A stretch of 64,000 nucleotides of DNA from Pseudomonas sp. AFG_SD02_1510_Pfu_092 (GCF_003331055.1 NZ_PUQD01000010.1:37199-101198); one strand, 5' to 3'; counted from the stretch's first letter, positions 45,109 through 55,078 are shown. Numbers and translations: made by a program. The notes: generated from the sequence alone by a model not told the origin.

Positions 45109-45411
45109 TTACCCTCCTGGCCTGCGCAGCGACTTCAAGGACTGCTGGGCGAGTCTCGGCCTGGCGACCTGTGTAAGCTCATTTAGCACCACGCGTTCCG
45201 TGTGACCGAGCCAATAGCCCACCACCCACAGTCTGGGCTCACTCACAAATCGGGTCCCTTCGACTTCTACACGTCCTTGCTCAGTAACAACCCCCAGGCT
45301 GGCGAGGTGTCCCAAGGCTGGTTTGAACCCAGTGCACCAGATCACCGCATCGACTGCGATCTCCGAGCCGTCTGCCCAGACCACACCGTCAGATTAGCAT
45401 TGCGCTACGTT
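45109..45411 (-). pseudogene. Remnant of an ArsO-like flavin monooxygenase
   Basis: The minus strand reads [20 protein letters not shown], then [20 protein letters not shown] and [16 protein letters not shown], matching the C-terminal FAD/NADPH oxidoreductase part of ArsO-type proteins. The N-terminal nucleotide-binding domains are absent, and the C-terminal tail loses similarity after VVGYWLG, so this is a fragment. It lies between the divergent gajA and AddB-like genes. Confidence 0.7.
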
Positions 45412-45630
45412 TGGGATGGGTTGACCACCCCACCACCCAGTCGCTAGCAAAGGTGACGCTTGGCTCATCCTTGGATAAAACGAAGCAGGTCAATAGTCGG
45501 AGCGCAGATGGTGGCAATATGCCGCTGTACGAAAATGGCTACTGTCGATTACCCTTGTCGACTCGGAGCAGGTGAACAAGAAGCAATAGAACGCTTGCAT
45601 TCGATTGTCTTCAGGGGAGTCAACTTCAGC

Positions 45631-48249
45631 ATGCACGTCACTTTTGGCCTGTTCCTGGACGCCCGCCAAGGGCCGTCCCCGAAAAACTTCTTCAACACTC
45701 CAGTAGTCGGCCGCCTCGGATTTCTGTCCCTACTGGAAACCTACCTCGGTCTGAGCGCGCCGGAAGCGTCCACGGCCAAACGTGTTGCGGTCTACTCCGG
45801 CCTGCTTCGGGACCATGACAACAACTCACGCTTCTACAGTGAGTCCCTGAAGGCCGACAGCATCGGTACGGCCGCGCGCCTGCTGGCTTGGCGAGACGAG
45901 TGGCGACTCGGCGGCTGGGACGGCAGCGCACAGCCAACGCACCCTTCGCGGCTCCGGGAACTTGCCGCCATCGAGAATGCTGCGCTCGAAGTGCTGCCGC
46001 ACGGAGAGGCAGAGCGCTTGCACTTGGTGGTGCAAGCTCTACGCGAGTCCGGCCCCGGCCCCATCAAGTCAGTTGCGCTGGTTGACATGCCCGAAGACTT
46101 CCCGCTCCTCTGGCGACAAGTGCTCGACTGCCTACCTGCAGTGGACGTCCGCCTTCCTGAACCACAGGGCGAAGGTCAACTCCGTGCATTGCAAGATAGA
46201 GCTCTGACCGTGCTGGCCGGCGGCGCTGCAGGCAGTTTGGCCGCGCCGACTGATGGGAGCGTCTTGCTGGTGCACGCCCTCACCGCCACGACCGCCGAAA
46301 ATTGGTTGAGAGCACAGCACTCGCACCTGCCTGGCGACCGACTGGTCCTGGCCGAAGACGCCGGCGATTCTCTGGACGTCTCTCTAGCCGCAACAGGCGG
46401 GGTCAAATGTGGGTTCGAACGCCCGAGTCAGCTTCGCCCAGCGCTTCAGGCATTACCCCTTGCCATGGAGATGTGCTGGGAACCTCTCGACATCAATCGA
46501 CTGCTGGATTTCTTGACCCACCCGGTCGGCCCGTTTACCCGTCACGCGCGAAATACGCTCGCCCGCGCGCTTTCCAAGCAGCCGGGGATTGGCGGCGAGG
46601 CCTGGACTGCGGCCAAGGCTAAGCTCGCCGAAGGTGACGACGCCCAGGAAATCGCAGCTGATATCACGTTCTGGCTGGAGTCCGAGCGTTGGTCTCGCAC
46701 CGTCGGAGTGCCTATCGATGCACTCATCGTTCGAATCGGCCGGCTGAAGGAAGCGATGCGTCGTCGCCTCACTGGTGAGTCCGCCGATGTGGCGAGCTTC
46801 TCGGCGGCACATCGCCAATGTACGGCAGTCCATGACGCGCTGACCGAGCTGGCCCGGCAAGGCCTGGAGAGCGTGCTGCCGCGGCAAATTGAGCAGTTGG
46901 TCGCCCACGCCACGCCTGCAGGGACAACCAACCCCGCTGCGGTGCCCCATGTCGGTTGCATGCGTTCAGCAAGCACGGCTGGCGCGTGCGTCGAGGCAGC
47001 CGACGAGGTTGTCTGGTGGATGCCGTCCACGCCTGTTCTGCCCTCCCCACTGCCCTGGTCCCCCTCGGAGGTGGAAGCGCTTACTCAGCAGGGTGTCCAA
47101 CTGCGAGACCCGGCACGTGAGCTAGTGTCCCTGGCACAGCAGTGGCTACGGCCACTACTTGCCGCGCGGAAGAAATTTGTCCTCGTCTGCCCTCCTCCTC
47201 ATGCAGAAGTGCATCCGGTTCGCCAGCTTCTGAAGAAGCTCATACCGGACATCGAATCTGGCATGCTCGATCTGGACATCGCCCTGGGCTCCACACTTCT
47301 CGGGACAACAGCCGAAGTGATTCCAGCTCAACCGCTTCCCACGCCCTCAAGGCAAATCCAACTCCCGAACCCCATACAGCTCAGGGATTATGCGCAATCG
47401 TTCACCACGCTCAACGAACTCTTCAACAACCCCGCCCTCTTCGTCCTGAAGCGTGTGGCTGACTTGGAGCCCAGCTACGCCCTAGCAGTGGAGGAAGACA
47501 ACCGCCTGCTGGGCATCCTTGCGCACCGCGTGTTCGAGAAGCTCTTCGCTCACGACGATGCCTTGACTTGGTCGAACCACGCTGCAATCGACTGGTTCCA
47601 CACTGAAGCCGACATGCTCCTGCAGACCGAGGGTGCCGTACTGCTCATGCAAGGCGCAGGTGTAAGCCAACAACACTTCCGCAAGGTCTGCGAAGGAGCC
47701 ATCTGCGGTCTCCTCGATCACCTGAGGTCCGCTGGCGCAATACAGGTGCAGACCGAAGTCGAGTTCACCGGAACCCTGGGCGCAATCCCGCTGATCGGCA
47801 AGATTGACCTCCTTGTCACGCTTGGCGACGAGCGAACTGCCGCCTTGGATATGAAGTGGCGAAGCGACAACTACTACGCCGGCTTGCTTCGCTCAGGCGA
47901 GCACCTGCAGCTGGCACTCTACTCAAGCCTCATCGAACAAATGAAGGGTGTCGCACCCGCCGCGCTTGGCTACTTCATCCTGGAAAGCGGCGCATTGTAC
48001 GTCACCGCTGCCGACACCTTCCCGAAAGCGCAGGTCAGAAGGCCTCCAGACGGCGTTACCATCGCCACACTATTGGACCGCGCACGCACCACTTGGAATT
48101 GGCGCAAGCAGCAACTGGACGCAGGGGCCATCGACGTCGTTCCGGAAGGTCCGACCGACGAGTTCCAAGGCCCTGACGGAACCCTTCAGGTTAATGGCCC
48201 AAGCAAGTGGGATCGTGACCACCTCGTTTTGCTGGGAGGCTGGCAATAA
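45631..48249 (+). CDS. AddB-like PD-(D/E)XK nuclease, first gene of a three-gene operon
   Basis: An 872-residue protein from ATG 45631 (MHVTFGLFLDARQGPSPKNF); in-frame sequence upstream is not convincing. The N-terminal two-thirds resemble the degenerate helicase-like part of AddB/RecB-family proteins (VVGRLGFLSLLETYLG, LVVQALRESGPGPIK, VALVDMPEDFPLLWRQVLD). The C-terminus holds a RecB-type nuclease: LGILAHRVFEKLFA with the lead His, then PLIGKIDLLVTLGDERTAAL and DMKWR, which give the D-x(n)-D-x-K active site. The stop overlaps the start of the AddA-like gene (ATAATG), so they are co-translated. No RecA-type or Chi-related element is visible. Confidence 0.8.
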   Translation: MHVTFGLFLDARQGPSPKNFFNTPVVGRLGFLSLLETYLGLSAPEASTAKRVAVYSGLLRDHDNNSRFYSESLKADSIGTAARLLAWRDEWRLGGWDGSAQPTHPSRLRELAAIENAALEVLPHGEAERLHLVVQALRESGPGPIKSVALVDMPEDFPLLWRQVLDCLPAVDVRLPEPQGEGQLRALQDRALTVLAGGAAGSLAAPTDGSVLLVHALTATTAENWLRAQHSHLPGDRLVLAEDAGDSLDVSLAATGGVKCGFERPSQLRPALQALPLAMEMCWEPLDINRLLDFLTHPVGPFTRHARNTLARALSKQPGIGGEAWTAAKAKLAEGDDAQEIAADITFWLESERWSRTVGVPIDALIVRIGRLKEAMRRRLTGESADVASFSAAHRQCTAVHDALTELARQGLESVLPRQIEQLVAHATPAGTTNPAAVPHVGCMRSASTAGACVEAADEVVWWMPSTPVLPSPLPWSPSEVEALTQQGVQLRDPARELVSLAQQWLRPLLAARKKFVLVCPPPHAEVHPVRQLLKKLIPDIESGMLDLDIALGSTLLGTTAEVIPAQPLPTPSRQIQLPNPIQLRDYAQSFTTLNELFNNPALFVLKRVADLEPSYALAVEEDNRLLGILAHRVFEKLFAHDDALTWSNHAAIDWFHTEADMLLQTEGAVLLMQGAGVSQQHFRKVCEGAICGLLDHLRSAGAIQVQTEVEFTGTLGAIPLIGKIDLLVTLGDERTAALDMKWRSDNYYAGLLRSGEHLQLALYSSLIEQMKGVAPAALGYFILESGALYVTAADTFPKAQVRRPPDGVTIATLLDRARTTWNWRKQQLDAGAIDVVPEGPTDEFQGPDGTLQVNGPSKWDRDHLVLLGGWQ

Positions 48250-51200
48250 TGCGCAACATCGAGTTCATCAGCGCAGGCGCTGGCAGCGGCAAGACCTACA
48301 AGCTGACCGAAACACTCGCCCAAGCGCTCGAGTCCGGCGCAGCTCGGCCTCATGCCATCCTGGCCACAACCTTCACAGTGAAGGCCGCCACGGAGCTGCG
48401 CGAACGAGCCCGCTCCTGGCTTCTCGAGAAGGGACGCATCGACCTGGCCACAGCCATTGGCCAGGCCCGTTTGGGTACGGTCAACAGCGTCTGCGGCCAG
48501 ATGCTCAAGCGTTTTTGCTTCGAGCTGGGTCTGTCTCCAGACCAGACTGTCCTGAGCGAAGGTCAATCCAAGCGGCTGCTCAAAGCCACCTTGGCCGAGT
48601 CAATGGACGCAGCCGCACAAGCAGAATTGGTTCGACTCACCGAGCGATTTGGCATCGAGCAGGCAGACTGGTCTAAGACTGTCGAGAGCGTCGTCAAGGC
48701 CGCGCTCGACAACGACATAGCGCCAGTAGCGCTTCGCACAATGGGTGCTCAAAACGCGGACTCGATGCTCGCGAACTGGCCGGCCCCAAGTACAGGTCCA
48801 GATCCAACCGAGGCACTGGCAGCCGCGCTGGACGAGGCGCATCAGAAGGTAGTCACTTATGTCGAACAGCAGCAGGCTGCCGGCGCCAAGGTTGCAGAAA
48901 ACCTCCGTAAGGGACTCGAAGGGCTGCAGAAACTGGACCGCCTCTTCCGTGAAGGCCGCTGGTGCTGGCCCGACTGGATTGGCGCGGCAGGGATTGACGC
49001 TGGCGCCAAGGTCAGGGACACCCTGGAACCAGTAAAGGCCGCTGCCCAGGCACACGAGGCTCACCCAGCCTTTCATGCAGAAGTCCGTCGTTACCTTGAC
49101 CTGTTGTTCAACCTGGCAGCCGACGTTCTAGATGCCTACGAGCAGGCCAAGAAGGCTCTGGGTGCCGTTGACTTCAGCGACCAAGAGGTACTGCTACTGC
49201 GTGCACTGAGGACAAAATCAACCGTCCGCGAAGTCTTGGCGGCAGAGCTGGATCTCATCATGGTTGATGAGTTCCAGGACACCAGCCCTCTTCAGCTGGC
49301 GCTCTTCGTAGAGTTGGCCAAGCTCGCCAAGCGGTCAGTCTGGGTCGGAGACCCCAAGCAGGCAATCTACGGGTTCCGCGGAACGGACGCGAGCCTCATC
49401 ACCGGCGTCCTCGGCGCAATCAAGGACTGGGGCGGAACCATAGGGAAAGCCTTGGACACCTCCAGGCGCTCCATCGAGAGCCTCGTCTCGCTCACCAACG
49501 ACGTGTTTCGCTCCGCATTCGAGCCCGACCTAACGCCTGCGCAGGTTCAGTTGCAGCCGTTGCGAAAGGACATCCCAAACCAGGCCGCGCTGCTGAACTG
49601 GAACTTTGAGAGCAGTCGAAACGACACAGACTATCTGGGCCTTGGGCAGGCCGTCCATGAGTTGCTGGAATCCGGAGTCAAGGTCGAAGATAAAGAAACC
49701 AAGGAACTCCGTCCGATTCAGGCCGGCGATGTCGGAGTGCTGTGTCGCTACAACGAGCAGGTCGAGTCTGCAGTCACGTCGCTCACGCGATGGGGCATCC
49801 CGTCAGCCAGCCCGCGTTCTGGCCTGCTGGGGACCGCAGAAGCCATCTATGTAATGGCCTGCCTCAGGCGCATGAACGACCCGACCGATACGGTCGCGAC
49901 GGCACTGGTTCTCACCCTTGCCGAGGGCACTCCGGTCGAGACATGGCTCCAAGATAGATTTCAGCACCTCGCCACCAACGGTGCGAAGTCCTACGAGTGG
50001 AAGATAAAGGGCGATAGTGCCCATCCGCTACTGGCCCGATTGGAAGAGCTGCGTCCAACGCTCAATGCATTGACACCACAGGAAGCACTGCGACTTGCCG
50101 CTGCTGAGTCTCAGGTCGCGAGGCTGGTAGGCCAATGGTCTGCCTCCCCTCACGAAGGCCGCAACCGACTGGCCAATGTCGAGGCGCTGGTCGAGTTCGG
50201 CAAGACATTTGAGGACGAGTCTGTTGCCGCGAAGCGGCCGGCGACCGTCAGCGGCATGCTTCGTTGGCTAGATGAACTCGCCAGCGAAGAGGACGACAAT
50301 CGGGCCACGTCATCAGATAACTCAGTCTCGGTCCTCACATATCACGGTGCCAAGGGCCTGGAGTGGCCAGTCGCCGTGCTGACAAGCCTAGATGCGACGG
50401 CACGCAGTTCACTCTGGGGCGTCCGCGCCAGGACTGTTGGAGGCTTTGAGCCGCAGCAGCCACTTGCCAACCGCTTCATCCACTGCTGGCTGAAGACTTG
50501 GGGCAAACGGTCCCAGCCCCAGGCCGCCCTCAACGCCGAGGCCAGCGCCACTGGTCAAGCCATGCAGGCCGAAGCACTGGCGGAGAACAAGCGCCTGCTC
50601 TATGTCGGCCTGACCCGCGCTCGCGATATGAATGTCGCAGTATCTTTCAGTCGCTCTCGCGGACCGGGGCGAGCTTGGGTTGACGAGATTCAAGGCGCAG
50701 TCGCGCTCTTGTTTGGCGACTCAGGAACCGTGGCGCTTCCGGACGGCCGGCAGCTCTCCAGGCAGTCAAAGTCCTGGAGCAAGGACGACTGCGCAGTGGA
50801 GCCGCCTGCCAAGACATCTGAGGACTGCTACTGGTTCACACCTCGCCCACGCGTGCAGGCAGAGCCGTTGTGGCATCGACCGAGCTCTGCCTCAGGCGGC
50901 ATGTTCAAGGTCGCCGAGACCGACGCCGTAGGCGTCAGGCTGAGCTTGGCAGGCAAGCCCGACATGGCGTCGTTGGGCACGGCGCTCCATCTGTGCATTG
51001 CGCGCGCCGCAGTCCTTGGTGGCGTCCCGGGCCCAGACGTAGAACACATCCTGAAGGCTTGGGCTGTGGCTGACTCTGTGGACAAGGATGCTGTTTGCGC
51101 CCAGGTCGAAGCGTTCCTGGCTTGGATAGCCAAGCGCTGGCCAGGCTATCCCGTTCACGTCGAGGTGCCCATCGAAGCGGATGGCCCGAACGGTACTCGA

Positions 51201-51422
51201 ATCCGTGGCCGCATCGACCTGCTAGTGGAAGAGCCCAACGGCTGGATTCTGCTGGACCACAAGTCGAACCCCGGCGGTGCCGCCAGAGACGAAGACTTGG
51301 TGGCTGAGCATGGGCCACAGATCGAGTCCTATAGTCATGCTCTTCTCAGCGCGACCGGCAAGCCCGTAAGCCAGCGATGGCTGTACCTGCCGGTCGCTGC
51401 GCGAGCAGTTCGTCTGTCCTGA
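48249..51422 (+). CDS. AddA-like helicase-nuclease
   Basis: A 1057-residue UvrD-type helicase fused to a nuclease. Walker A is FISAGAGSGKTYKLTETLAQ at residues 7-20; ILATTFTVKAATELRERARS is motif Ia; MVDEFQDTSPLQLALFVELA holds Walker B; WVGDPKQAIYGFRGTDAS is motif III; SVLTYHGAKGLEWPVAVLTS is motif V; LLYVGLTRARDMNVAVSFSR is motif VI. The C-terminal PD-(D/E)XK domain has IRGRIDLLVEEPNGWILLDH with KSNPGG (Asp, Asp, Lys). The layout is that of AddA/RecB, but the gene is an accessory one next to defence genes. Confidence 0.88.
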   Translation: MRNIEFISAGAGSGKTYKLTETLAQALESGAARPHAILATTFTVKAATELRERARSWLLEKGRIDLATAIGQARLGTVNSVCGQMLKRFCFELGLSPDQTVLSEGQSKRLLKATLAESMDAAAQAELVRLTERFGIEQADWSKTVESVVKAALDNDIAPVALRTMGAQNADSMLANWPAPSTGPDPTEALAAALDEAHQKVVTYVEQQQAAGAKVAENLRKGLEGLQKLDRLFREGRWCWPDWIGAAGIDAGAKVRDTLEPVKAAAQAHEAHPAFHAEVRRYLDLLFNLAADVLDAYEQAKKALGAVDFSDQEVLLLRALRTKSTVREVLAAELDLIMVDEFQDTSPLQLALFVELAKLAKRSVWVGDPKQAIYGFRGTDASLITGVLGAIKDWGGTIGKALDTSRRSIESLVSLTNDVFRSAFEPDLTPAQVQLQPLRKDIPNQAALLNWNFESSRNDTDYLGLGQAVHELLESGVKVEDKETKELRPIQAGDVGVLCRYNEQVESAVTSLTRWGIPSASPRSGLLGTAEAIYVMACLRRMNDPTDTVATALVLTLAEGTPVETWLQDRFQHLATNGAKSYEWKIKGDSAHPLLARLEELRPTLNALTPQEALRLAAAESQVARLVGQWSASPHEGRNRLANVEALVEFGKTFEDESVAAKRPATVSGMLRWLDELASEEDDNRATSSDNSVSVLTYHGAKGLEWPVAVLTSLDATARSSLWGVRARTVGGFEPQQPLANRFIHCWLKTWGKRSQPQAALNAEASATGQAMQAEALAENKRLLYVGLTRARDMNVAVSFSRSRGPGRAWVDEIQGAVALLFGDSGTVALPDGRQLSRQSKSWSKDDCAVEPPAKTSEDCYWFTPRPRVQAEPLWHRPSSASGGMFKVAETDAVGVRLSLAGKPDMASLGTALHLCIARAAVLGGVPGPDVEHILKAWAVADSVDKDAVCAQVEAFLAWIAKRWPGYPVHVEVPIEADGPNGTRIRGRIDLLVEEPNGWILLDHKSNPGGAARDEDLVAEHGPQIESYSHALLSATGKPVSQRWLYLPVAARAVRLS

Positions 51423-51459
51423 CACCCCCAGCTCAACAGAAACACGAGGAGAAGTAAGG

Positions 51460-52671
51460 ATGGATGTGGAATTCCTGTCGGCTTCGCAGACGCAGGCAAC
51501 TCTCATAGCGCTGGTCGAGAGCTGCGAGTCGATGCAATGGGCAGTAGCCTGGGGCACCGAGAACGCAGTCTTCGACGCAGCGATGAAAAACAGCTCGAAG
51601 TTCGAGCACTTCGTCGTCGGCACCCACATGTTCCAGACGCAGCCCGAGGTTCTTGATCGAGCTGCAAGGCTAGCGGGCGCAGCCGTCGTTCCCCCCACTG
51701 GCGACCTGTTCCATCCGAAGGTCTACCTATTTCGCAACGGGAGACGCATCCGCTGTGTAGTCGGTAGCCCAAATCTCACGAACGCCGCGATGAGCCGTAA
51801 CGTCGAGGCAAGTGTTCTGCTGGATGGTTCTTCAGACGATGCAGCGCTGGCAGAACTCAGTCGCTTCGTCGCAGAGGCATGGAGGGGCGCGGAAGACATC
51901 TCGCACGAGTTTCTCTATCGGTACCGCCACCAGTACGCAGCCAAGGCGGCAGCACGAGAGGAACTGACCAAGTTCGCTGATGTTCGGCCACCTTCTAGGC
52001 CGAATACCAAGCGCGCGCCACATGATATGAGTTGGGCGGACTACCTCGTGCAAGTCCGAAGCTCATCACACCCGTCTGCGCACCTGTTCAAGGAGCGCTT
52101 GGGAGTCTTGACAAAAGCACGCGCTCTTTTCGCGACCCGCATACCCTACGCGAAGTGGAGCGAGGACGACCGCAAGCTGGTCGCCGGCACTCTCGGGCGC
52201 AAGAAGTCCCAGCAGCCAGGCGTGGACTACGGGCTTTTCGGGAGCATGGGTGCAAGTGGGACGTTCGCGAACCTGGTCATCGAGGCTCCCGCAGGTCTCT
52301 CTGACGCCCTCGATTTCATCCCTTTGATGGGCGCGGTCACACAGGACGACTACGACCGCTACTGCAAAGCATTCATAGCAGCCTTCGACCAGAACGGGCG
52401 AGTCGGCGGACTGCCGACCGCGACCAGGCTCTTGGCGATGAAGAGGCCTGACGCATTTGTGTGCATCGATTCGGCCAATCGAAAGGATTTGTGCGAGAAC
52501 TTCGGTGTCAGCCCGAGCACAACGAACCTGGAGAGTTACTGGCAGCGTATCATCGAGCCTATGCATGGAGATGCGTGGTGGAGACATCCTCAGCCGAGCA
52601 ATGCGGCTGACGCCGAAATCTGGTTGGGACGCGCAGCGCTACTGGACGCCATCTACTACACGCCCCGCTGA
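51460..52671 (+). CDS. Phospholipase D-like nuclease domain protein
   Basis: A 403-residue protein with a single HKD motif: HPKVYLFRNGRRIRCVVGSP followed by NLTNAAMSRNVE, near residue 85. A single HKD implies dimer formation, as in Nuc and BfiI endonucleases. The C-terminal region is novel to me; it contains ATRLLAMKRPDAFVCIDSAN and ESYWQRIIEPMHGDAWWRHP. It starts 37 bp after the AddA-like gene in the same direction, with GAGGAG upstream of the ATG, so it is the third member of an AddB-like/AddA-like/PLD operon. Confidence 0.82.
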   Translation: MDVEFLSASQTQATLIALVESCESMQWAVAWGTENAVFDAAMKNSSKFEHFVVGTHMFQTQPEVLDRAARLAGAAVVPPTGDLFHPKVYLFRNGRRIRCVVGSPNLTNAAMSRNVEASVLLDGSSDDAALAELSRFVAEAWRGAEDISHEFLYRYRHQYAAKAAAREELTKFADVRPPSRPNTKRAPHDMSWADYLVQVRSSSHPSAHLFKERLGVLTKARALFATRIPYAKWSEDDRKLVAGTLGRKKSQQPGVDYGLFGSMGASGTFANLVIEAPAGLSDALDFIPLMGAVTQDDYDRYCKAFIAAFDQNGRVGGLPTATRLLAMKRPDAFVCIDSANRKDLCENFGVSPSTTNLESYWQRIIEPMHGDAWWRHPQPSNAADAEIWLGRAALLDAIYYTPR

Positions 52672-52892
52672 GCATGCTGTTCTTCGGCCGACACAGACCG
52701 CTTCCATCGCTACGAAAACCGCAAAGGTTCACCGGCCCCAAGGGCATTCTCTGCCATGAGAAAATTCTAGGTGAAGAGCCCTCCCGCGTCGCGACGCTTG
52801 CCCCTGTTTGTAGAGATGAGCTCAGTGTGATGCTGCCACAGATCAGTAACCTTTTCTGGCAGGCCCGTATGCTATAAAAACAATCCGACTTC

Positions 52893-54140
52893 GTGAGCCT
52901 GATCGCCATGCCAAGTAATGAAGCGCAATTTTCTGTAAAGCCAGGAACGATAAAAAAGAACAGAACAAACGATATATGTATAGCCTATCTCCAAGATAAG
53001 TGGCGAGAGATCCTAACCACAAGGTTTGACTATTTCTTCCAAAAGTCACCAGAAAGTGGTCAGCGCATGGAACTGATCATGAACTGCATGATTCAAGGTC
53101 TGAAATCCCTTTTCTTGAATTTTTCAGACTTGAAGGACACCCAGTTCAATAAGCAAGTCATGCTTGATGATGTCGGCATATACTCCCAGCGGATGGCAGA
53201 AATGCTGTTTTATTACCGGCTTTTAGGGATGGGCTTTGAAGACATCAAAAGCAAGGATGCTGGGCCGGACTTTGTCGCCAGGAAAAATGGCGAGACATTC
53301 TGCTTCGAAGTGGTCACACCAACCCCGCAGGATCATATCAGAAATCTCATTAAACAGAGAAAGTTAGAGCCTGAAGACCGAGATACGGTTTTCCGTGAGC
53401 GATTGCTGTCGGTTACGTCGGCTATCAAGGACAAGTTGAAGAAGTTTGAAGATCACAAAGCGGCCGGGCACGTACCAGAAGCTGCCCATTACATAATCGT
53501 CGTCAATGATTCGCTGCTGTTACCCTATGACCAGCCTTGGTATGGAGTGCTGGGTGAGCTTTGCTTTGGCGATAGTACTTTACCGATTGCCGTGGATGCA
53601 ACGCTTGGCTCTGGGGACATCGATTTCTCTGATCTTCTCGGTGAAGAACCTTCGGGGGAGGATGACGTCGAGTTCCAAAGTCTTGTCATGAGGAGCAGTT
53701 ATGGGATTTCTGTCAACGGAGGGGAGGCGCAAACTCCAGAAGACTCCTTGTTACGTGTAAAAATCAGGAAAAAAATCCCCACCAGGAAGAGCACCGATAC
53801 CGTCGCTGTTGATATAGCCGAATCTGTGGGCGTGACTGGAATTTACCAGATAACATTGCGTGAAGACCTGATGTTCTATCATTCGTTTAAATCTGGCCGA
53901 AGTATAATGCCCGCTTCTGCACTGATCAGCTCGGTAAAAAATAAGCAGTTGGTCAGGGAGGCTATATTTTTTACTTCTAAATATGCTAAAGATGAGGCTC
54001 TGGTACAGCCATATATCTCATCTGCGCGTTTGTTTGGCTACGAGCCAGACGAATATAACAACTTGGCTGTTTATAATGCGTTCTTCAAGCCGGTCTTGGA
54101 AGGTGGGGAGTTTTATCAGCCGCTAGAATCTAAAGATTAG
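52893..54140 (+). CDS. PD-(D/E)XK-like protein of unknown function
   Basis: A 415-residue protein with a nuclease-like segment MGFEDIKSKDAGPDFVARKN followed by GETFCFEVVTPTP, i.e. D-x(9-13)-E-x-V, resembling a PD-(D/E)XK core where the final Lys is not obvious. The remainder is without a recognised family. Start: GTG 52893 or ATG 52908. Composition is clearly AT-richer than the preceding operon, so it was likely acquired separately. It lies 221 bp after the PLD gene and may be an independent defence gene; a terminator hairpin follows. Confidence 0.6.
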   Translation: MSLIAMPSNEAQFSVKPGTIKKNRTNDICIAYLQDKWREILTTRFDYFFQKSPESGQRMELIMNCMIQGLKSLFLNFSDLKDTQFNKQVMLDDVGIYSQRMAEMLFYYRLLGMGFEDIKSKDAGPDFVARKNGETFCFEVVTPTPQDHIRNLIKQRKLEPEDRDTVFRERLLSVTSAIKDKLKKFEDHKAAGHVPEAAHYIIVVNDSLLLPYDQPWYGVLGELCFGDSTLPIAVDATLGSGDIDFSDLLGEEPSGEDDVEFQSLVMRSSYGISVNGGEAQTPEDSLLRVKIRKKIPTRKSTDTVAVDIAESVGVTGIYQITLREDLMFYHSFKSGRSIMPASALISSVKNKQLVREAIFFTSKYAKDEALVQPYISSARLFGYEPDEYNNLAVYNAFFKPVLEGGEFYQPLESKD

Positions 54141-54178
54141 GCGGCAAGTCGAAGCTCACGGCAGCGCTTTTTGTTACG

Positions 54179-54222
54179 GGGATAGTGGATGCAAATTCTA
54201 GTATCCGCTATCCCTGTTTTTA
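54179..54222 (+). terminator. Rho-independent terminator
   Basis: 'gggatagtggat' (54179-54190) pairs with 'atccgctatccc' (54203-54214), a 12-bp stem with one G-T pair, and is followed by 'tgtttttatttttaat'. It closes the plus-strand cargo before the convergent recombinase operon. Confidence 0.85.
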
Positions 54223-54239
54223 TTTTTAATCAGGTTGAG

Positions 54240-54601
54240 CAGATCAAAGGGGTAACGGGGGGGAGCTCAGGCTTATGGGCTGCCCGCAGAGACCTGTGAT
54301 TCCAATGAGAGCCTGGCACCGGTGACGCTCAGACCGCCCTGCAAGCTGATGCCGTTCTTGGCGGCAAGAACCTCAGCCATCTTACCGCGATTTCTGCAGG
54401 TGTTTTGCTGCAGATGAAGATGCCGATCGGCCCTCGCAGCCGGTGAATTCTGAGACTGCACCTGCCAGTCAGCCCTCGGCACCAAGCTTTTCCAGTCGCA
54501 TATATTTCGATTTTTTCGCATCTATTTCGAAAACCTACACCAGCTGCCTGTCGGCTCCCGAGCGGTCGAAAGTCAGCTAGCAGAGTGCGACCTCTCTGTT
54601 G
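54240..54601. other. Non-coding or decayed stretch between cargo and recombinase genes
   Basis: The minus strand has a short open stretch (KMAEVLAAKNGISLQGGLSV and TGARLSLESQ) that could be the decayed end of a coding sequence, but no family is recognised and the start is uncertain. No RNA gene is seen. Confidence 0.4.
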
Positions 54602-55078
54602 CTAGCTCCCAGATTCGAGTTTTTTGCGTCCTCGTGGATCAATGAGTAGGACATTTGAGGTTGGCAGTTGGCGCTCCAATTCCGCAATACGATCATATAG
54701 CTCGAGAATGGTGGCGTCGGCCTCACTAAGTAGGCTGGCTAGGTGGTCACGCTGCTGCGTGATTTCCTCGATCCGATCTCGAAGCCCACGATTTCTTCTG
54801 CGGGCTAATAAGCTGACCTGACGTACTGACGGCGGTCGCTGCTCCGCGTGTCCTTCTACGTATTTTTGGATTTCAGCGATCAGTAAGGGGAAGCGAGCTT
54901 TTTTCAATGCAGATGAATCGCTGCCGGCCTCCTTCGCAACGTTGTTCTGGCTCACAGGCGTTCCCTTTGGCAGTCGTTCGGGGTTGTTGCTCTTCAGCCG
55001 TTCGAACGCTGCGCGATACTGCTCGCCGGCACTCATTCTCTTGGCCGGATCAGCGGGTTCATGCTTGCCGGATGACAT
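54602..55078 (-). CDS. Small coiled-coil recombinase-module protein (TnpC/GmtX-like)
   Basis: A 158-residue protein. The N-terminal half resembles a DNA-binding helix-turn-helix (PVSQNNVAKEAGSDSSALKK, RFPLLIAEIQKYV); the C-terminal half is a strong coiled coil (RRNRGLRDRIEEITQQRDHL, ASLLSEADATILELYDRIAE). This is the size and layout of TnpC in Tn554 and, from memory, of the small third protein of gamma-mobile-trio loci. Its start overlaps the preceding recombinase gene by 20 bp, so it is the last gene of the operon. Confidence 0.7.
   Translation of the reverse strand: MSSGKHEPADPAKRMSAGEQYRAAFERLKSNNPERLPKGTPVSQNNVAKEAGSDSSALKKARFPLLIAEIQKYVEGHAEQRPPSVRQVSLLARRRNRGLRDRIEEITQQRDHLASLLSEADATILELYDRIAELERQLPTSNVLLIDPRGRKKLESGS

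Noticed and set aside
48186..48566. Minus-strand frame at the AddB/AddA-like junction
   Set aside because: Shadow of two overlapping plus-strand genes with strong motifs.
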